Assembly: GCA_001632435.1 (NCBI GenBank)
Contig: KV423980.1
Coordinates: 104,099 to 168,098 of the forward strand
Source: Calocera cornea HHB12733
Taxonomy: Eukaryota > Basidiomycota > Dacrymycetes > Dacrymycetales > Dacrymycetaceae
Reading direction: 5' to 3'
DNA: 64,000 nucleotides
The position numbers were made by a program, and so were the translations under genes. Position 1 is the stretch's first letter. Each line of letters opens with the position of its first letter. Shown piece by piece: positions 13,091 through 24,924 of the stretch. The notes below the pieces were generated by a model. It saw only the letters and a program-made list of their open reading frames with translations. It was not told the DNA's origin and did not search any database.

Positions 13091-13467
13091 GAGAGCTCAT
13101 GTCGGATTGGTGCATGGGAGGAAGATGCATGCAGAGTTGGGCGCTCGTAGGGAGGAGAAGTCAGGACTTTGGTGGATGGCAGTGATGGGTGGGAGAGGGC
13201 TAGAATAGTAGGTGTGCAATGAATGGCCGATGTTGACGCTATCTGACCCGCCCTCCTACAACTGACTACCGTGATGACCTCAGACGATCAAGGACTGTCC
13301 TGGGATGTACATTACGTACGTCGATCATTATTACAACTTGCTACAATAAGTGTAAAGAGCCTGTTGTCAATTTCCGGACCTTCTCCGAATCCACCCCTTC
13401 CAATCTCCTTCCACAGCGTCATCGTGCACATCCAGCCCCATCCATCGACAGCACCATCGTATTCCTC

Positions 13468-15158
13468 CTAGTCAAAGAACTCTGGAAAGGATGCAGGTGG
13501 AGGGCTCAAGCTTCCGGGCAACGCTGCGACGAGTTTCACCAGTTGTGAGCGTTGACGGGCAAATCCGACCAGCAGACAGATACCCAGCCATTCTTCCTTC
13601 TCCCCAGAAATTAGGTGAAGATCCGGCCACAGAGTACTCAGGAAAAGAGCAGCCCGGAACGGGTCGCTGACCTCTGGAGGACTGTGCATCGTGAAGTACA
13701 AGCCAGGCGATATACCGAGCGAGGGCATTGGGCCCGGACAGGGCAGAGACTTGCTTGCGTCGAAAGACGGAACGGCGAGCAACTCCAGTCTCGGACAGTG
13801 TCGACGAAGGCTAACAAAACTCTTCCAGGAGATCTGCTTCGCTCCTGCTTTATGGGTTGAGGCGAGGTTTTTATAGAAACAGAGGCATAGCAAGGACGGC
13901 CAGCTCTGTGCGACAGCACTGATATCGTCGTCGTCCATCTCTATACCCTGGTTGGCCGTAGACAGCATGACGTTCTCCATCCCTGAGCAGCGGCACAACG
14001 ATTTGAGATAGGACAGCTGGAGGCAAGCGTCTTCGGGGACCAGCGTAGCGTGGAAGGCAATGTGGCGCAGTCGGGGATAGTGCTCTGCGACGAGCTCTGC
14101 GATGATGAGATAGTCCGACTCTGTGATTCTTTCTGGTTGGTCTTGGTGCTTCGACGTAAGAGATATCGTGAGACGATCCAAGCGGGCTTCGACGCTTTTC
14201 AGCACGTTCTTCACAGCGGTTGGACGCCCTATGATGACCAACTCTTTCAATGCAGGGTACTTCTTCACAGATAGGGGACCGGATTTCTGGCACCTTGGAG
14301 TGCTTTCCTGGGATTCTGCGCTTCTCTCAGACTCTTCCTCCAGACTCAAAACTTTGAGCGACGGTATCAAGCTAACTGCGGAGGCAATGGCGTCGGTGAA
14401 GGTAACGAGAGACATTCGCACCGAGCGGACTTGGCAGGTAGAGAAGAGGGCAAGCAAGGAAGCCTCATAGAGGGCATTGGGTGGAAGGGCAAACGCAGTC
14501 AAGCTGAATGCTCGTAAGCTTTGTAGACTCTTGCAAAGCTTACGCAGAAGCGAGTCGACCGACAGAATACATGCGTGAGATGCGGTTCGTATATCGGGAT
14601 ATGCGACGTCGATGTGAACCTCTTTCAGAGTGGGTAGAATGAATTGAAGCGGCAGTAAAAGACCTTCGACGTTGGAGTGCTCGACGATGCGTAGACGACG
14701 TAATCTTGGAAACCAGCAATTAGTCTTGTCCGAAAACAGTCCATGAGCATTCTGAATCCATTTGGACAAGCTCATGTGGCTCTTCCTGTCCAGATTTCCG
14801 GTGAATTTAAGACCGACGACATAGCTCTCGTAAAGAACGAAACGATTGCAGCTTGACGACGTGATCAGCTACCCAGGAGAAAGGTGCGTTAGCCCAGGGA
14901 ACGAGCATAATATGGAGTTGACCCGATCTGAAGCCATGGGGCCGAACTTACACTACCAGCGCCCTCACTTGATTTAACGAAAAGAATCTCGAAGAGGCTC
15001 TTCATCTCGATGTCGTCAAGTTCTTCCCAGAGGATTGGCGCAGCCCCTTTGAAGCATATATGCGAGACACGAGCCAGCATGCACAGCGACTTCTTGTCCG
15101 AGTGAAGACTTGCTGCTATCGTGTCCACGAGCTCGGACACGGCCCATATGGGATGCAT
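13468..15158 (-). CDS. F-box/LRR-like protein
   Basis: Exons complement(join(13468..14868, 14952..15158)), phase 0, 535 residues. I chose the ATG at 15156-15158 because MHPIWAVSELVDTI aligns with the starts of the two decayed paralogues. Exon 1 is the F-box: LARVSHICFKGAAPILWEELDD. Exon 2 starts LITSSSCNRFVLYESY and carries irregular leucine-rich repeats. These include CWFPRLRRLRI, ILSVDSLLRKLC, PSLKVLSLEE, WPSLLCLCFY, LRRHCPRLELL and AALFLSTLWPDL. It is the only complete member of this family in the window. The likely role is substrate choice for an SCF ubiquitin ligase; this is a family-level inference. Confidence 0.8.
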
Positions 15159-16467
15159 GTCGAAACGAAACGTAAGTATATGCGTACTTCTGCTTTGGAA
15201 GACGTGGTGGTCCACTTGGAAGAAGTGACGCGCCGCGACGCGCCGCGACGCGCCGACGCGCTCGCGCGTGACAGTCCTCCGGACCGGCTAGGCTGCAGAC
15301 GAGCAGCACAGTCCAAATTCTGCCACCCAAGACCCAAAAGTCATTAATGGGCATGGTGGATATGAGGCATCGCGATAGCGGCTTTATTGGGCTGAAGTGG
15401 GATTGGCATAGCTGTTGATGCGGTCCTTCCCAAGACGGCGATGATCGACATGGACAAAGTCCATGTTTCTCTTCCTTCTGACCCACATTCATGACCATCA
15501 CCTGATGGACAGTGGCTGCAGATAACGGTCGCGTTCTTACAATCAAGGCTAGGGCGAAATGTCTACGACGGAGCGGCGTCTAAACCAGGTACAGGGCGCC
15601 CAGAGATTGCCAAGATCCACATGTCCGACGGAGGCGCCCACCAAGCGTTTAAGGGCGCCGGTATGAGCGCTCGAAGGCTCAGCTCGCGGATGTGGCGGAC
15701 ATATCGACAGGTGTGAAGCTGTCAGATGTTGTCCGGCTGTCATAGCCGGTGGACAGCGAATCCGACGCTAAGCATCAGAGTTGTGATGATCGCCTTGGAC
15801 GAGAAGTCCGAGGCAGATGATCGAGCGCACTTACAAATATCTTACGTTGTCCCTTCGGTCAGCACACGGCTGGCTAACACGTGCCGACAATACAAACCCG
15901 CTCGGTCTGCTCCACTGCAACGAATGTAGCGAGTTGTCAAGAGGCGCGATATGAGTAACTCATTGCCAAGCATCAGAGGAGAAATCGCCGTGGCATCCGG
16001 GGACCGTACATGTACAGTAGTATGGTCGCGCAGCAGCGCCCGACCGTGCCCCCGATAGGGTTTGCCAAGATGTGGCTGTCCGGTGTTCTGAGTTTCAGGG
16101 TTCGGGCTTCATCCCCGTTCTTCTCGACCTTCACCGTCACATGCGGCCGCACGCCTCATTCACAACCCTGTCCGCCTTCGAGACGGTGGGCACAGGACAT
16201 CGCGCTCTTACATTTCCGAGCCATCGCAGGTGCCAGCCGAGAAGCTCGTAGTCACCGCCCCGTGGATCCATCGTATGGGGGCGATACCTGACCTGTGAGA
16301 CAGGCAGGATGGGGTCGTGGCACTGCGACCAGCCACCAAGGGTGCGACCTCAATCACCGTTACATAAAGGGCTATCTGTGGCCTCTCTGTCGCCCCCCAG
16401 TCACCACCCCCTCTGTCTCTGCGCACCCTCAACCCCCTTCTACTCCCACCGCTTTACCTCTGCAGCA
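15159..16467. other. intergenic, no gene seen
   Basis: About 1.3 kb separates the divergent F-box and PLAC8 genes. A short GC-rich tandem (GACGCGCCGC units) lies at about 15228-15260. A possible weak TATA (TTACATAAAG) sits near 16361. I see no ORF with family resemblance. Confidence 0.5.
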
Positions 16468-17111
16468 ATGGAAAAGCCTGGTTTCTCCCCCCAGCCTTCC
16501 TATGGCCATCAGCAGCCCATGGCTGGCTACAACGGCCAGCAGCCGATGGGTAACCCCGGCATGATGATGCAGCCTGGAGGAATCCGCAATGCCCTTGCCA
16601 AGCCGTACGACAAGGATGGCAAGCGTGACTGGAGCCACGGCTTAATGGATTGCTTCGCCGAATGCGGTACTTGTACGTCTCGACTTTCTCATGCCTTCTG
16701 ACGCGTTCTAATCATATTGCCCGGCAATAGGTTGCCAGGCCTGCTGGTGCCCTTGCATCACCTACAGCAAGAACAGGACGCGTCTGAACGCGCTGCAGCA
16801 GGGTCACGCACACCCGCAGGGCGGGGAGGGCTGCGGCACGGACTGCATGGTGTTCGCACTCGTCAACTGCTTCACTGGCCTCGGCTGCATCATGCAGATT
16901 ATGAACCGCGGCAACGTCCGCGAGCGCTATGCGATCTCCGGCAATGGTTGCGGCGACTGCTGCTCAGTGTGGTGCTGCCAGCCATGCACCATGACCCAGG
17001 AGGCGAGGGAGATCGAGGAGGAGGAGAAGGCTCTCATGGGCGGCGCGCCCAGGGTGAGTGCTGCACGCTCAAAGCGGCTATTTCACATCTAACGTCACCT
17101 TCTAGCGCTAA
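16468..17111 (+). CDS. PLAC8-family cysteine-rich protein
   Basis: Exons 16468-16672, 16731-17053 and a six-base final exon 17106-17111 (Arg-stop); 177 residues. The start ATG follows a C/T-rich leader. Residues 1-65 are glutamine/glycine/methionine-rich. The PLAC8 domain is canonical: DWSHGLMDCFAECGTC, CQACWCPCITYSKN, a hydrophobic segment FALVNCFTGLGCIMQIM, then RERYAISGNGCGDCC and CQPCTMTQEAREIEEEE. Family members are small membrane-associated proteins involved in cell-size control or metal tolerance. It is closer to the family consensus than the paralogue at 6094-7002. The following 17112-17570 shows no gene. Confidence 0.85.
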
Positions 17112-17570
17112 ATTACTGAACCACAGGCCTCTTCCTCCGTCTTATTCACTTCTCTCACCTCGGACTGTCGCTTGTATTCGTTTTCACACTGTTCGGAAGG
17201 TCTCATCCATCACAAATAAGTATCCCTTGGGAAACTGCGGTCGTCGTGCCTCGGACGTCGAGAGGCAAATGGTTCCTCACAGGGAGGCATATCGGGCTTC
17301 TAAAGAAGCCCGCAACGCCGGGCAGGGCATGAAAAACGTGGGTACAGAAAAGATAGCTGAACGTCAAACAACCACTAGTTGCTTGGTAGTCAGGTTCATT
17401 AGCTGTTGCCGCCAAGCAACCTTCAATAGGGCCCTGCGGGGGATGGAGCGATGCACGCGTCGCGCGGGGCGTGGGATGCGACGGTCGTATAACTACTACC
17501 GCCGGCTTGACAACGAACGACGATCTCCTTCGTGATACGACGACATCACTCTATTCCGCGTCAGAACATC

Positions 17571-19169
17571 ATGTGCCGTATCTGGAATATACCTGAGATA
17601 GCCAATATGATTGTTCGGCTTGTACCGGAAAGCTTACTACCGAGTGTCGCCGATCGTGACGAGGATGGTTCAATCTGGCAGCCCCTATTCTCTGGAAGGA
17701 GGTTAGTGATTGCACGAATATGGGGGCGTTGTTCGAAATTCTATTTGATGGAATAGATCCTCGAGAAGAGCCCGTAAGCGAACACCATTACTTGAAACAG
17801 AGACCATCCACTGATGTTGATCAAGGCGATCACCGAGGATCGCTACCCCCGGTTCTGTCTATACTCTGCCTTTGCCAGATCTGCGACGCTGGCCGGCGAG
17901 TTGGAGGACGACGATCTCTTTCGAGAACAGATCAAGTTCGCATCTCAACCTTTCTCCGACAAGGTCGAAGTGTGGTTTCCAAGGCTTCGTTCTCTCTGGA
18001 CTTACTGGAACTATCCGTATACCATCTCGCTGGCAGCAGGTTTCTTGGTACCTTCTCTGGATTGTCTTTTCCTGCGCGCTCCGGAACAAGATCCTGCGCG
18101 AGTTTGCCCTTTCTCAATGGATCACTTCTTTCGGAAGGCTGAGAAGGCCAACATCCATTGCGACATCCTTTATATCACTGGCTTCCACGAAATTCATACT
18201 CACTTCCAAGACTCGCTCTCCTCCTTCATTCGGTCTCAGAGAGACCTTGCGTTACTCCAGGTGTCGACCTCTCTGTTTTCTGGTCCGATAGAAAGCGCTA
18301 TTACTCAACTGCCGCGACTGAGGAAGCTCTCGTTGGAAATGGGTACAGCGGAGTATGAATTCCTGGATCATCCGATTTCTGCTGAACGCGAGACGAGCAC
18401 AATTACCACGCTGTCCCGACTTGGAATTCAAGCGACGCCTCCCGACGCAATCACCATTCTCAAGCGTGCTCATCGCTTCAAAAACAACCTTGCGGGTCTT
18501 AACGTTGTGGTCGTCCCATGACACCTCGAGCGCGAGGACAGTGTCTTCGAGACGCCATTACATTCAAATCACCTCAGAGAAATCATCTAGTCCATCTCGG
18601 ACCGTTTTCAAGGCCTAAACTCACTAAAGTTGAAGCTGGCAGCCGACGACTCCTTCGTGGTTGAGCCGTCGGCCTTTTCTACACTCTCACACTGCAGGTG
18701 CATCGAACACTTCTCGTTGCGGTCGATTGGACGAAGGGTAGATAAAAATTTTCCAGAGCTCTCACTCTCTTTTCTATCAAGTTGGGCTTCACTCCATTCA
18801 CTCGCTCTCGGATCGGACTCGGATTTGAGCCCCTTTTCTGCCATCTTTGACGACCCAGTGATCCAGCTGAACCGAACACGTCCTGTGGTCTACTCCTGGA
18901 GCACTCTCATCCTCCTTTCAACCCTATGTCCAAGTCTCACGAAGCTGTATATATACTCCCTCAATGGCTCCAAGGATATCCCCAAGATCGCAAGAAGCAC
19001 AAATCGTCGCCTATTCAGTTTTCAAATCGGGCCCGCACCACGCATAAACAATCTTTGTCGAATTGCCATATTCTTCCGCAAACTATGGCCCCGACTCAAG
19101 CTCTCCTTTGGTGGACACGGCGAGTCGTCATATGAGTGGACAACTATACGGGAGCTGCTTCGAGCATGA
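17571..19169 (+). pseudogene. decayed F-box/LRR-like gene
   Basis: The ATG at 17571 opens MCRIWNIPEIANMIV, an F-box start like those of the paralogues. A frameshift near 17665-17685 is needed to reach the next F-box block, NLAAPILWKEV. After a probable intron (donor near 17776) one frame runs from about 17814 to 19169, with the blocks VWFPRLRSL, ITQLPRLRKLSLE and IAIFFRKLWPRL. That frame is broken by a TGA at 18519-18521 and a TAG at 18588-18590. Three lesions in one locus make it a pseudogene rather than a mis-spliced model. The following 19170-19494 shows nothing else. Confidence 0.7.
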
Positions 19170-19494
19170 CGACTTTAGACACTGGACGAATACGAATGGT
19201 AAGTACTACAGTCACCTCTGTCTGGCACAAAGACCGCTATCACACTGATAGAAAATACTAGGCGGGGTCCAGCTTAAATAAATTCGGATCCTTCATTGAT
19301 ATAATGGTTTTGTGTATCATTGAGATGATTATTCAGTACTGTGTGTTGTTGTGACAGTATTAATGAAGCGGGTGGTGGTGTACACGGGGCATTGGCGGGT
19401 CCAGTCCACTGCTCACCAATTGACGCGTCGAAGGGTCCTCCCTTCTGGACCGCCGTGGTGCGGCCTCTCTCCGTCGCCACCACAGTCATTCGAG

Positions 19495-20984
19495 ATGGCG
19501 AGCTCGCATTCGCATACGGCGTTACAGACATTCTCTATAGAGAATGACATCCTAAACATACCCGCACAGCATGACCTGTACAAGTTCGATGCCGCGGAGA
19601 ACAGGAAGGTGCAGCAGGCTGAGCCGTGGGCAAAAGAGTGAGTACTCGCGTGCCCTTTTGCTGTTCGCCAGAACTGACTGGCTTGTACCACTATCTAGCC
19701 CGCACTTCTTCAAGTCTGTCAAGATATCCGCGATCGCTCTTATCAAGATGGTCATTCATGCCCGCTCTGGAGTACCGTGGGAGATTATGGGTATGATGCA
19801 GGGCAAGGTGATGGGTGACAGTCTCGTCATCCTGGATGCATTCGCGCTCCCCGTACAGGGGACCGAGACGAGGGTCAATGCGGCTGCCGAGGCGAACGAG
19901 TACATGGTTCAGTATCAGGATGGTAGCAGACAGGTGTGTCCTGTGTCGTGTTGGATCTGAGATCGCTGCTGATGACTCCCGCCGCAGGCCGGGAGGAACG
20001 AGAACTTGATCGGATGGTACCACTCGCATCCAGGATATGGCTGCTGGCTCTCTGGGATCGACGTCGATACTCAGAACCAGAACCAAAAGTATCAGGATCC
20101 ATTTGTTGCTGTTGTTGTGAGTGCATACATGCGCCTAAGATGCCATCCGCACTGACGCCCTGGGTCAGGTCGACCCAAACCGCACCATCTCCGCTGGCAA
20201 GGTCGACATTGGAGCATTCCGTACGTACCCTGAAGTACGTCCTCTATCATCAGACCCAAGTATGTCGTCTAATCATTGTCGTTTGATAGGACTATAAACC
20301 GCCCTCATCCTCATCCTCCCAACAATATCAATCCATCCCGCTGAACAAGATCGAAGACTTCGGTGTTCACAGCGAGCGCTATTATCAGCTCCCGATCAGT
20401 ATCTTCAAGTCGCCACTGGATGATAAGCTACTGAACTTGTTGTGGAACAAGTACTGGGTTGGGACGCTATCGCAGTCGCCGCTGATCTCGGTGCGCCTCG
20501 CATACATTGTGCCCTCCAATCTCATGCTGACCCGGAACCACAGAACCGCTCCTATGCTATCTCCCAGACTCTGGATCTTTCCGAGAAGCTACAGCGCATA
20601 GCTGGTTCCATGTCATCCCGTCAAGCACCGGCGATCGCCCTTCCTCCACGTTCCTCGTCCACTAGCACCTCAGCGCTCATGGCCAACCTAGCAGCCATGG
20701 GCGGACCCGGCACCGGCGCCGGCACCGGCAAGGAGAAGGAGAAGGAGCCTGAGAAGCCGAAAGCAGAGAAGGAGCGCAAGGTGGAGGAGACCCAGCTGGG
20801 CAAGGCCGTCCGGGACAGCAACAAGATCGCGTCGGAGGCGCAGCACGGGCTCATCGCCCAGGTGCTCAAGGACGTGCTGTTCTCTTCGAGGCCTGGAGAG
20901 GGCATCGAGAGCCAGACTGGCTCGGGCACAGGGGCGGTCGCGGCTGTGGAGCAGCAGATCGCTGCTGTTGCTGGACCGAGCTAA
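19495..20984 (+). CDS. CSN5: COP9 signalosome subunit 5 (JAMM deneddylase)
   Basis: CSN5 is the catalytic subunit that removes NEDD8 from cullins. Exons: 19495-19637, 19699-19933, 19988-20116, 20169-20234, 20290-20490 and 20544-20984; all phases agree, 404 residues. The start ATG precedes [13 protein letters not shown]. The MPN+/JAMM site is intact: the glutamate in [10 protein letters not shown], then [14 protein letters not shown]. The segment [15 protein letters not shown] is also diagnostic. The C-terminal third is low-complexity (Thr/Gly, then Lys/Glu-rich). It ends with the helix [15 protein letters not shown] and an Ala/Val-rich tail. A broken copy of its last exon is split between 27670-27698 and 42325-42445. 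Confidence 0.93.
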
Positions 20985-21311
20985 GATGACGCGGTAGCTG
21001 TATGCAGGGGATGCACAGTTTGTAGATGTATGCGATACGATTTCATCATGTCTTTGCGAGCTGCCTCGACAGCTGGCCTCCGGATTAGGACCAGGCGCAT
21101 AATATGCATGATGGTCGACATCGCGTCAAATTGCAAGTTGAATCGCGGATTACAATAATACAGTGCATGCAGGTGTTGAGATGCAGTTAAATTGAGTCAT
21201 TGCAGAGGAGATATGCCCATCTATATCGCGCATTGCATACATCCCATCGATAGGCAGATGCTGTTATCCATAATATCAGAAGCTACAATGGGAGATGAAG
21301 TTCTGTACTCT

Positions 21312-21800
21312 CAGGTGAGTGGTAAGATCATGTCAGCAAGGCCAGGAGACACACCTCGAGATCAGTCCTCGTCGCGACACCCAGTACGAACTTGCACTCG
21401 CTATCCGTCACGAGAGCAAACTCCTCGACACGCAGGAAGTCCTCCAGATCCTCCATAGGCGTGTCGGACGTGATGACGCGACACGGCTTCGATGTCGTCG
21501 GGAACCGGGTGGTGTAGTTTGCTGGCAGGCCATGGGTCAGAAACGCTTAGCGCCAGCAACTTGCGACGGTGCATCATATGGACCGCGACGTCCGGGTTGA
21601 CCTAGCCCTGCCCTCACCCTCCTTCAACCTCCCGACGCTCACGTATCACAGCGCCCTTCTGCCCGCGTTCAGGATCGGGATCTGGGAGAAGTCGGGCTCG
21701 TACGCTTCGGTGATGACGCTGCTGACGGGGGCGGTGGCGGGGAGGCAGCAGGCGGGCGGGAGCCGCAAGTCGTCCACGACGGTACAGCGGTACGTCTCCA
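21312..21800 (-). pseudogene. decayed CBS-domain protein gene
   Basis: Read on the minus strand this matches the intact gene at 42748-43401 exon by exon: VVDDLRLPPACCLPATAPV, then ITEAYEPDFSQIPI, then the ERKF-type exon and a short last exon. It is broken by a TGA where the intact gene reads LGYVSVGRLKE (here AL-stop-YVSVGRLKE), by length changes downstream, and by the loss of the first ~60 residues. At about 21800 it is fused directly to the MOR2-like fragment. It lies tail-to-tail with intact CSN5; the interval 20985-21311 is part of the same duplicated block as 42445-42747. Confidence 0.75.
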
Positions 21801-23100
21801 GATCAGCTGATCGATGTCGTGTGCCGTATCCCGTATACCGCCGAGCCTAATTGCAGCCGCCGAGGGACGCAAGGCAGGAGGAGGCGCGGAAGTTAGGGGT
21901 GACAGCCCAGCGGAGTAGTTGCTGGTCGTGATCCACGAGCAAGAGCGAGGCGAGGAGAAGCAACGGCAGCCGCGGGATGATTGTGGTGCAGGCTGGCAGT
22001 GGCATGGTCAGCAGTGTGTGATACGCCGATCAGCCCTTCGACATCTGGGTTGCATCTCGAGACTGAGTAGAGGGATCGATGATCCCCGCTGCGCCCTCGA
22101 TCGGATCGCAAGTCGTAGGCCAACAGATGGTACATATGAGCCGTGATTCGGTCGCAAGCAACGTTGAAAAGAAGCTCGTTGGTGGAAATCGGCTGCTCCG
22201 AGAACATTGACGATACTGCCGTGGATTCCCATGCAGCACTCTGTGATTGCCGAACGGTGGTGGTATGAAATGAGGAGGACGCGGCATGCGGATGGATCGT
22301 GGGTTGAGACGAAGACAGGGCAGGAAGCTGGCCGGACAGCTGGCCTTCGTGGAACGCTGCTCTGTATTAGCTCACATCCTCTACAGGTTATGGTAGTGTT
22401 GCGCACCTGGTGCTACCCGGATCGGTCCCAGGACGCTTATGTTAGTGTCGATAAGAAAGAAAACGAGAAACAACGAAGGTCCACAAATATGTGTCGCGGA
22501 ACGAGGTGGAGGACAAAAAGGTCGGGGTGATCAAGAGTGCTTGAACGGTAGACGATAGCGAGAGAAAGTAGGCGACTGAGCGCAGGCAGGGACGTAGGAC
22601 GGCTGTAGGCGATTCATATATTGGCGGTAGGGGGGGAGCCCGGAGGTTGCAACACTGTAGTAGCGCTTGCGCGTCCATGAGTGCTGGAGAGAGAGCTGAT
22701 GTTGATGTCGGGGCCTGATCATGTTGACGACCAGAGGGCTCTTCCTAACGACAACCGTCCAAGTCCAGTTTCTTTCATGATTTCAACCCCGATCTGCGGA
22801 GATCGCTCACCCGGATGCTGGCCAACAGGCGATCCCATTTCGTCGCAACCGTGCTCTCAAAACTCTCGCATTGCGGAGCCAGACGCGAGTTGGGTTTATT
22901 GACGCTGCGATTGAACTGTGACCCTGCTAGGGTGAGCGGGCCACAACTAAGTATCGAATCATCCAAGGAGAGAAGCGGAAGCATGCACCTGACCCACACC
23001 CTAGCTCCAATTGCAAGAAGTGGCGTGCACATTATGAGAGTATGGAAGGTGTGAGTGGAACGGGTGTCTCGGGACGGGTCCAACCGGGTGGGGCTACAAG
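21801..23100 (-). pseudogene. decayed MOR2-like fragment
   Basis: On the minus strand this matches 47770-49100 (plus) over more than 1 kb. Shared pieces include AAAIRLGGIRDTAHDIDQ (against AAAIRLSAIHDTAQDIDQ) and a ACDRITAH block (against MCDRIGPH). Several noncoding stretches also match. Frames are broken throughout, so no protein can be made. The copy ends abruptly at about 21800, where the CBS-gene copy begins. The rest of 23100-23900 has no gene apart from the repeat at 23045-23280. Confidence 0.55.
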
Positions 23101-23280
23101 CTGGAGGAGAGCAAGATGTATGAGTATTCAAGTCGATGGCATTCAGTTTTGCTGCGGGCTTCGAAGCACCGTGAGAAAATCCGAGATCGCGCACTTGTTT
23201 CAGGAGCGCGGATGATGACTCCGCGGCTTCAATTCGGCCCGGCTTCAGTTCCGCGCGTCAACTCCTCCACCAAGTCCCGT
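23045..23280 (+). repeat. dispersed repeat, copy B (uninterrupted)
   Basis: This stretch corresponds to 11593-11765 joined to 12298-12365, without the TIR element that splits copy A. Its first part overlaps the segment shared with 47770-47850. It serves as the empty site for the 524-bp element. Confidence 0.6.
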
Positions 23281-23901
23281 AGGGAAAAGATTGCGCGGAG
23301 CCCGGGACTCGGGATGGTTGTGAGCTGAAATCTATCGACTGCAGAATGCAGACATTCTGCTGCATACACTGCGGAAAGGACAAGGGACTATGCATTGCGA
23401 GATAGAGAAGTGAAGATACGTTGCAGTCCTTGAAGACCACTGCTACAGGGTCCGCGCACGATGACAGAAGACCAATGACAAGGAAAGGAAGACCCGAACA
23501 TGCACTGCTGTACACAAGGCAATATGTTTCATCGCAGCAACCTGCGGCAGGTGATAGAAGAATTACGTGAAGTATGCGCGCTCTGTGCATATCCTGTCGC
23601 GTGCATCTCTTCTGCAGCTGACTGTCAGTGCATGCAAGCTATCTCATGCGCACTGAGTGGTTTCGGACGTCTCAACACCGTGAAACACGCTCCATAGTCA
23701 GTCACGACCTTATGTTGGTTCTGCCGCTTCGGCCCAGCGGGCCGCAGCACTGTCCGGGCTTCCAAAGTCCCCGGTGGGTCCCCGTCTTGCGATGCAAATG
23801 GCGACAGCTTCTTCCATTGAGCACATCGGTTCGTTTCAGACGGACTGCTGTTTCTCTATGGAAGCCGGCCCTTCCAACATGGATGTAAGTGCTGGGAAGG
23901 G

Positions 23902-23909
23902 TATAAATA
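23902..23909 (+). promoter_or_regulatory. TATA box of the small secreted-protein gene
   Basis: TATAAATA lies 115 bases upstream of the ATG at 24017, followed by a C/T-rich leader. Confidence 0.6.
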
Positions 23910-24016
23910 CGCAAGCAAGGCCCGGGTAGGAGAGCTCCCCAAGCTGGTCTTCCCCCTCCTCTCTTCCAATCGCCACCACCCCCAAAACGCCGGACGTTTC
24001 TCACTTCGCACACACC

Positions 24017-24543
24017 ATGTTCTTCTCCAAAGTCGCCCTTCTGTTCACTCTCTCTGGAGCTGCCGTCCTGGCCTCTGCGGCCCCGACTTCGACTGGGGGT
24101 GATTCTCGCTCGGCGTCGCTATCATTGCGCGATGTCGAGCTGTCCGAGCTGGTCGGCGAGCTGTACGCACGGTCTCTCAGCGGAGCGCTCGATGTTCGCG
24201 ACTTTGAGGACGAAGACATGCTGTTTTCACGCACTAACCTGGCTAACGTACGTAATGGCTGCACCAGCGCTCTTGTTCTTACATGCTTACCACCGTATCT
24301 CCTATCCAGGTCGGCGACACGGTCGAAAGCATTCACAACCCTGGTGGACCACGAGGAGTAGTTAAGAGGAAACACTTGGGACCGAAGGGGAAATGGGTAC
24401 GCGACCTGGTATATGTTCTTGCTGATCGTTAGCTGATCCTACTGCGTACACAGCTATGCATGATCAAGTGGACGACGGGCCCTAACAAAGGCAAGGAAAC
24501 AGGGTACCACAACCTTGAAGACTATGACCATCCGCATGCATGA
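24017..24543 (+). CDS. small secreted protein, unknown function
   Basis: Exons 24017-24247, 24310-24396 and 24454-24543 (donors GTACGT and GTACGC, phase 0 each time), 135 residues. The start MFFSKVALLFTLSGAAVLA followed by SAAP is a clear signal peptide with a likely cleavage after Ala. The middle is Ser/Leu/Asp/Glu-rich (ELSELVGELYARSL, DFEDEDMLFSR). The C-terminal half is basic (GVVKRKHLGPKGKW) and ends GYHNLEDYDHPHA. Only one cysteine remains in the mature part, so it is not a disulfide-stabilised effector type. I do not recognise the family. The interval 24544-24924 shows no gene. Confidence 0.6.
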
Positions 24544-24924
24544 GCGGCCTCATCTCGCCATAATGTACCCCAGTCTGCTATCTATCCTATGTACCGTCAA
24601 TGCCAGTTGCGTGGAGTGTGTCTGTACCGGTCGGGAACCGAGGTGGTGGTGCTCGTCTTGTGCACTCTGTGGTGCCTGATCCAGATGAGGATAAGATTAG
24701 ACTCGTACGGACGAGGTTCTGCGCAAGCGTGTACTTGATCACGGCCGTAGATCACCGGCCAATTGCTCCCACGAAAATGTTTTGCGCGTCTTCGATGGAT
24801 GCGTGGCCTGACATGAGAGCGGCCCGGATTGCTATTTGGAGTTACGTCATTCAGCCACGTGTGACGAGTCGTACCGAGAGCCGTGAACCAAGAACCGCAG
24901 AGTGAGGAGGATTGTTCCCTGTCC

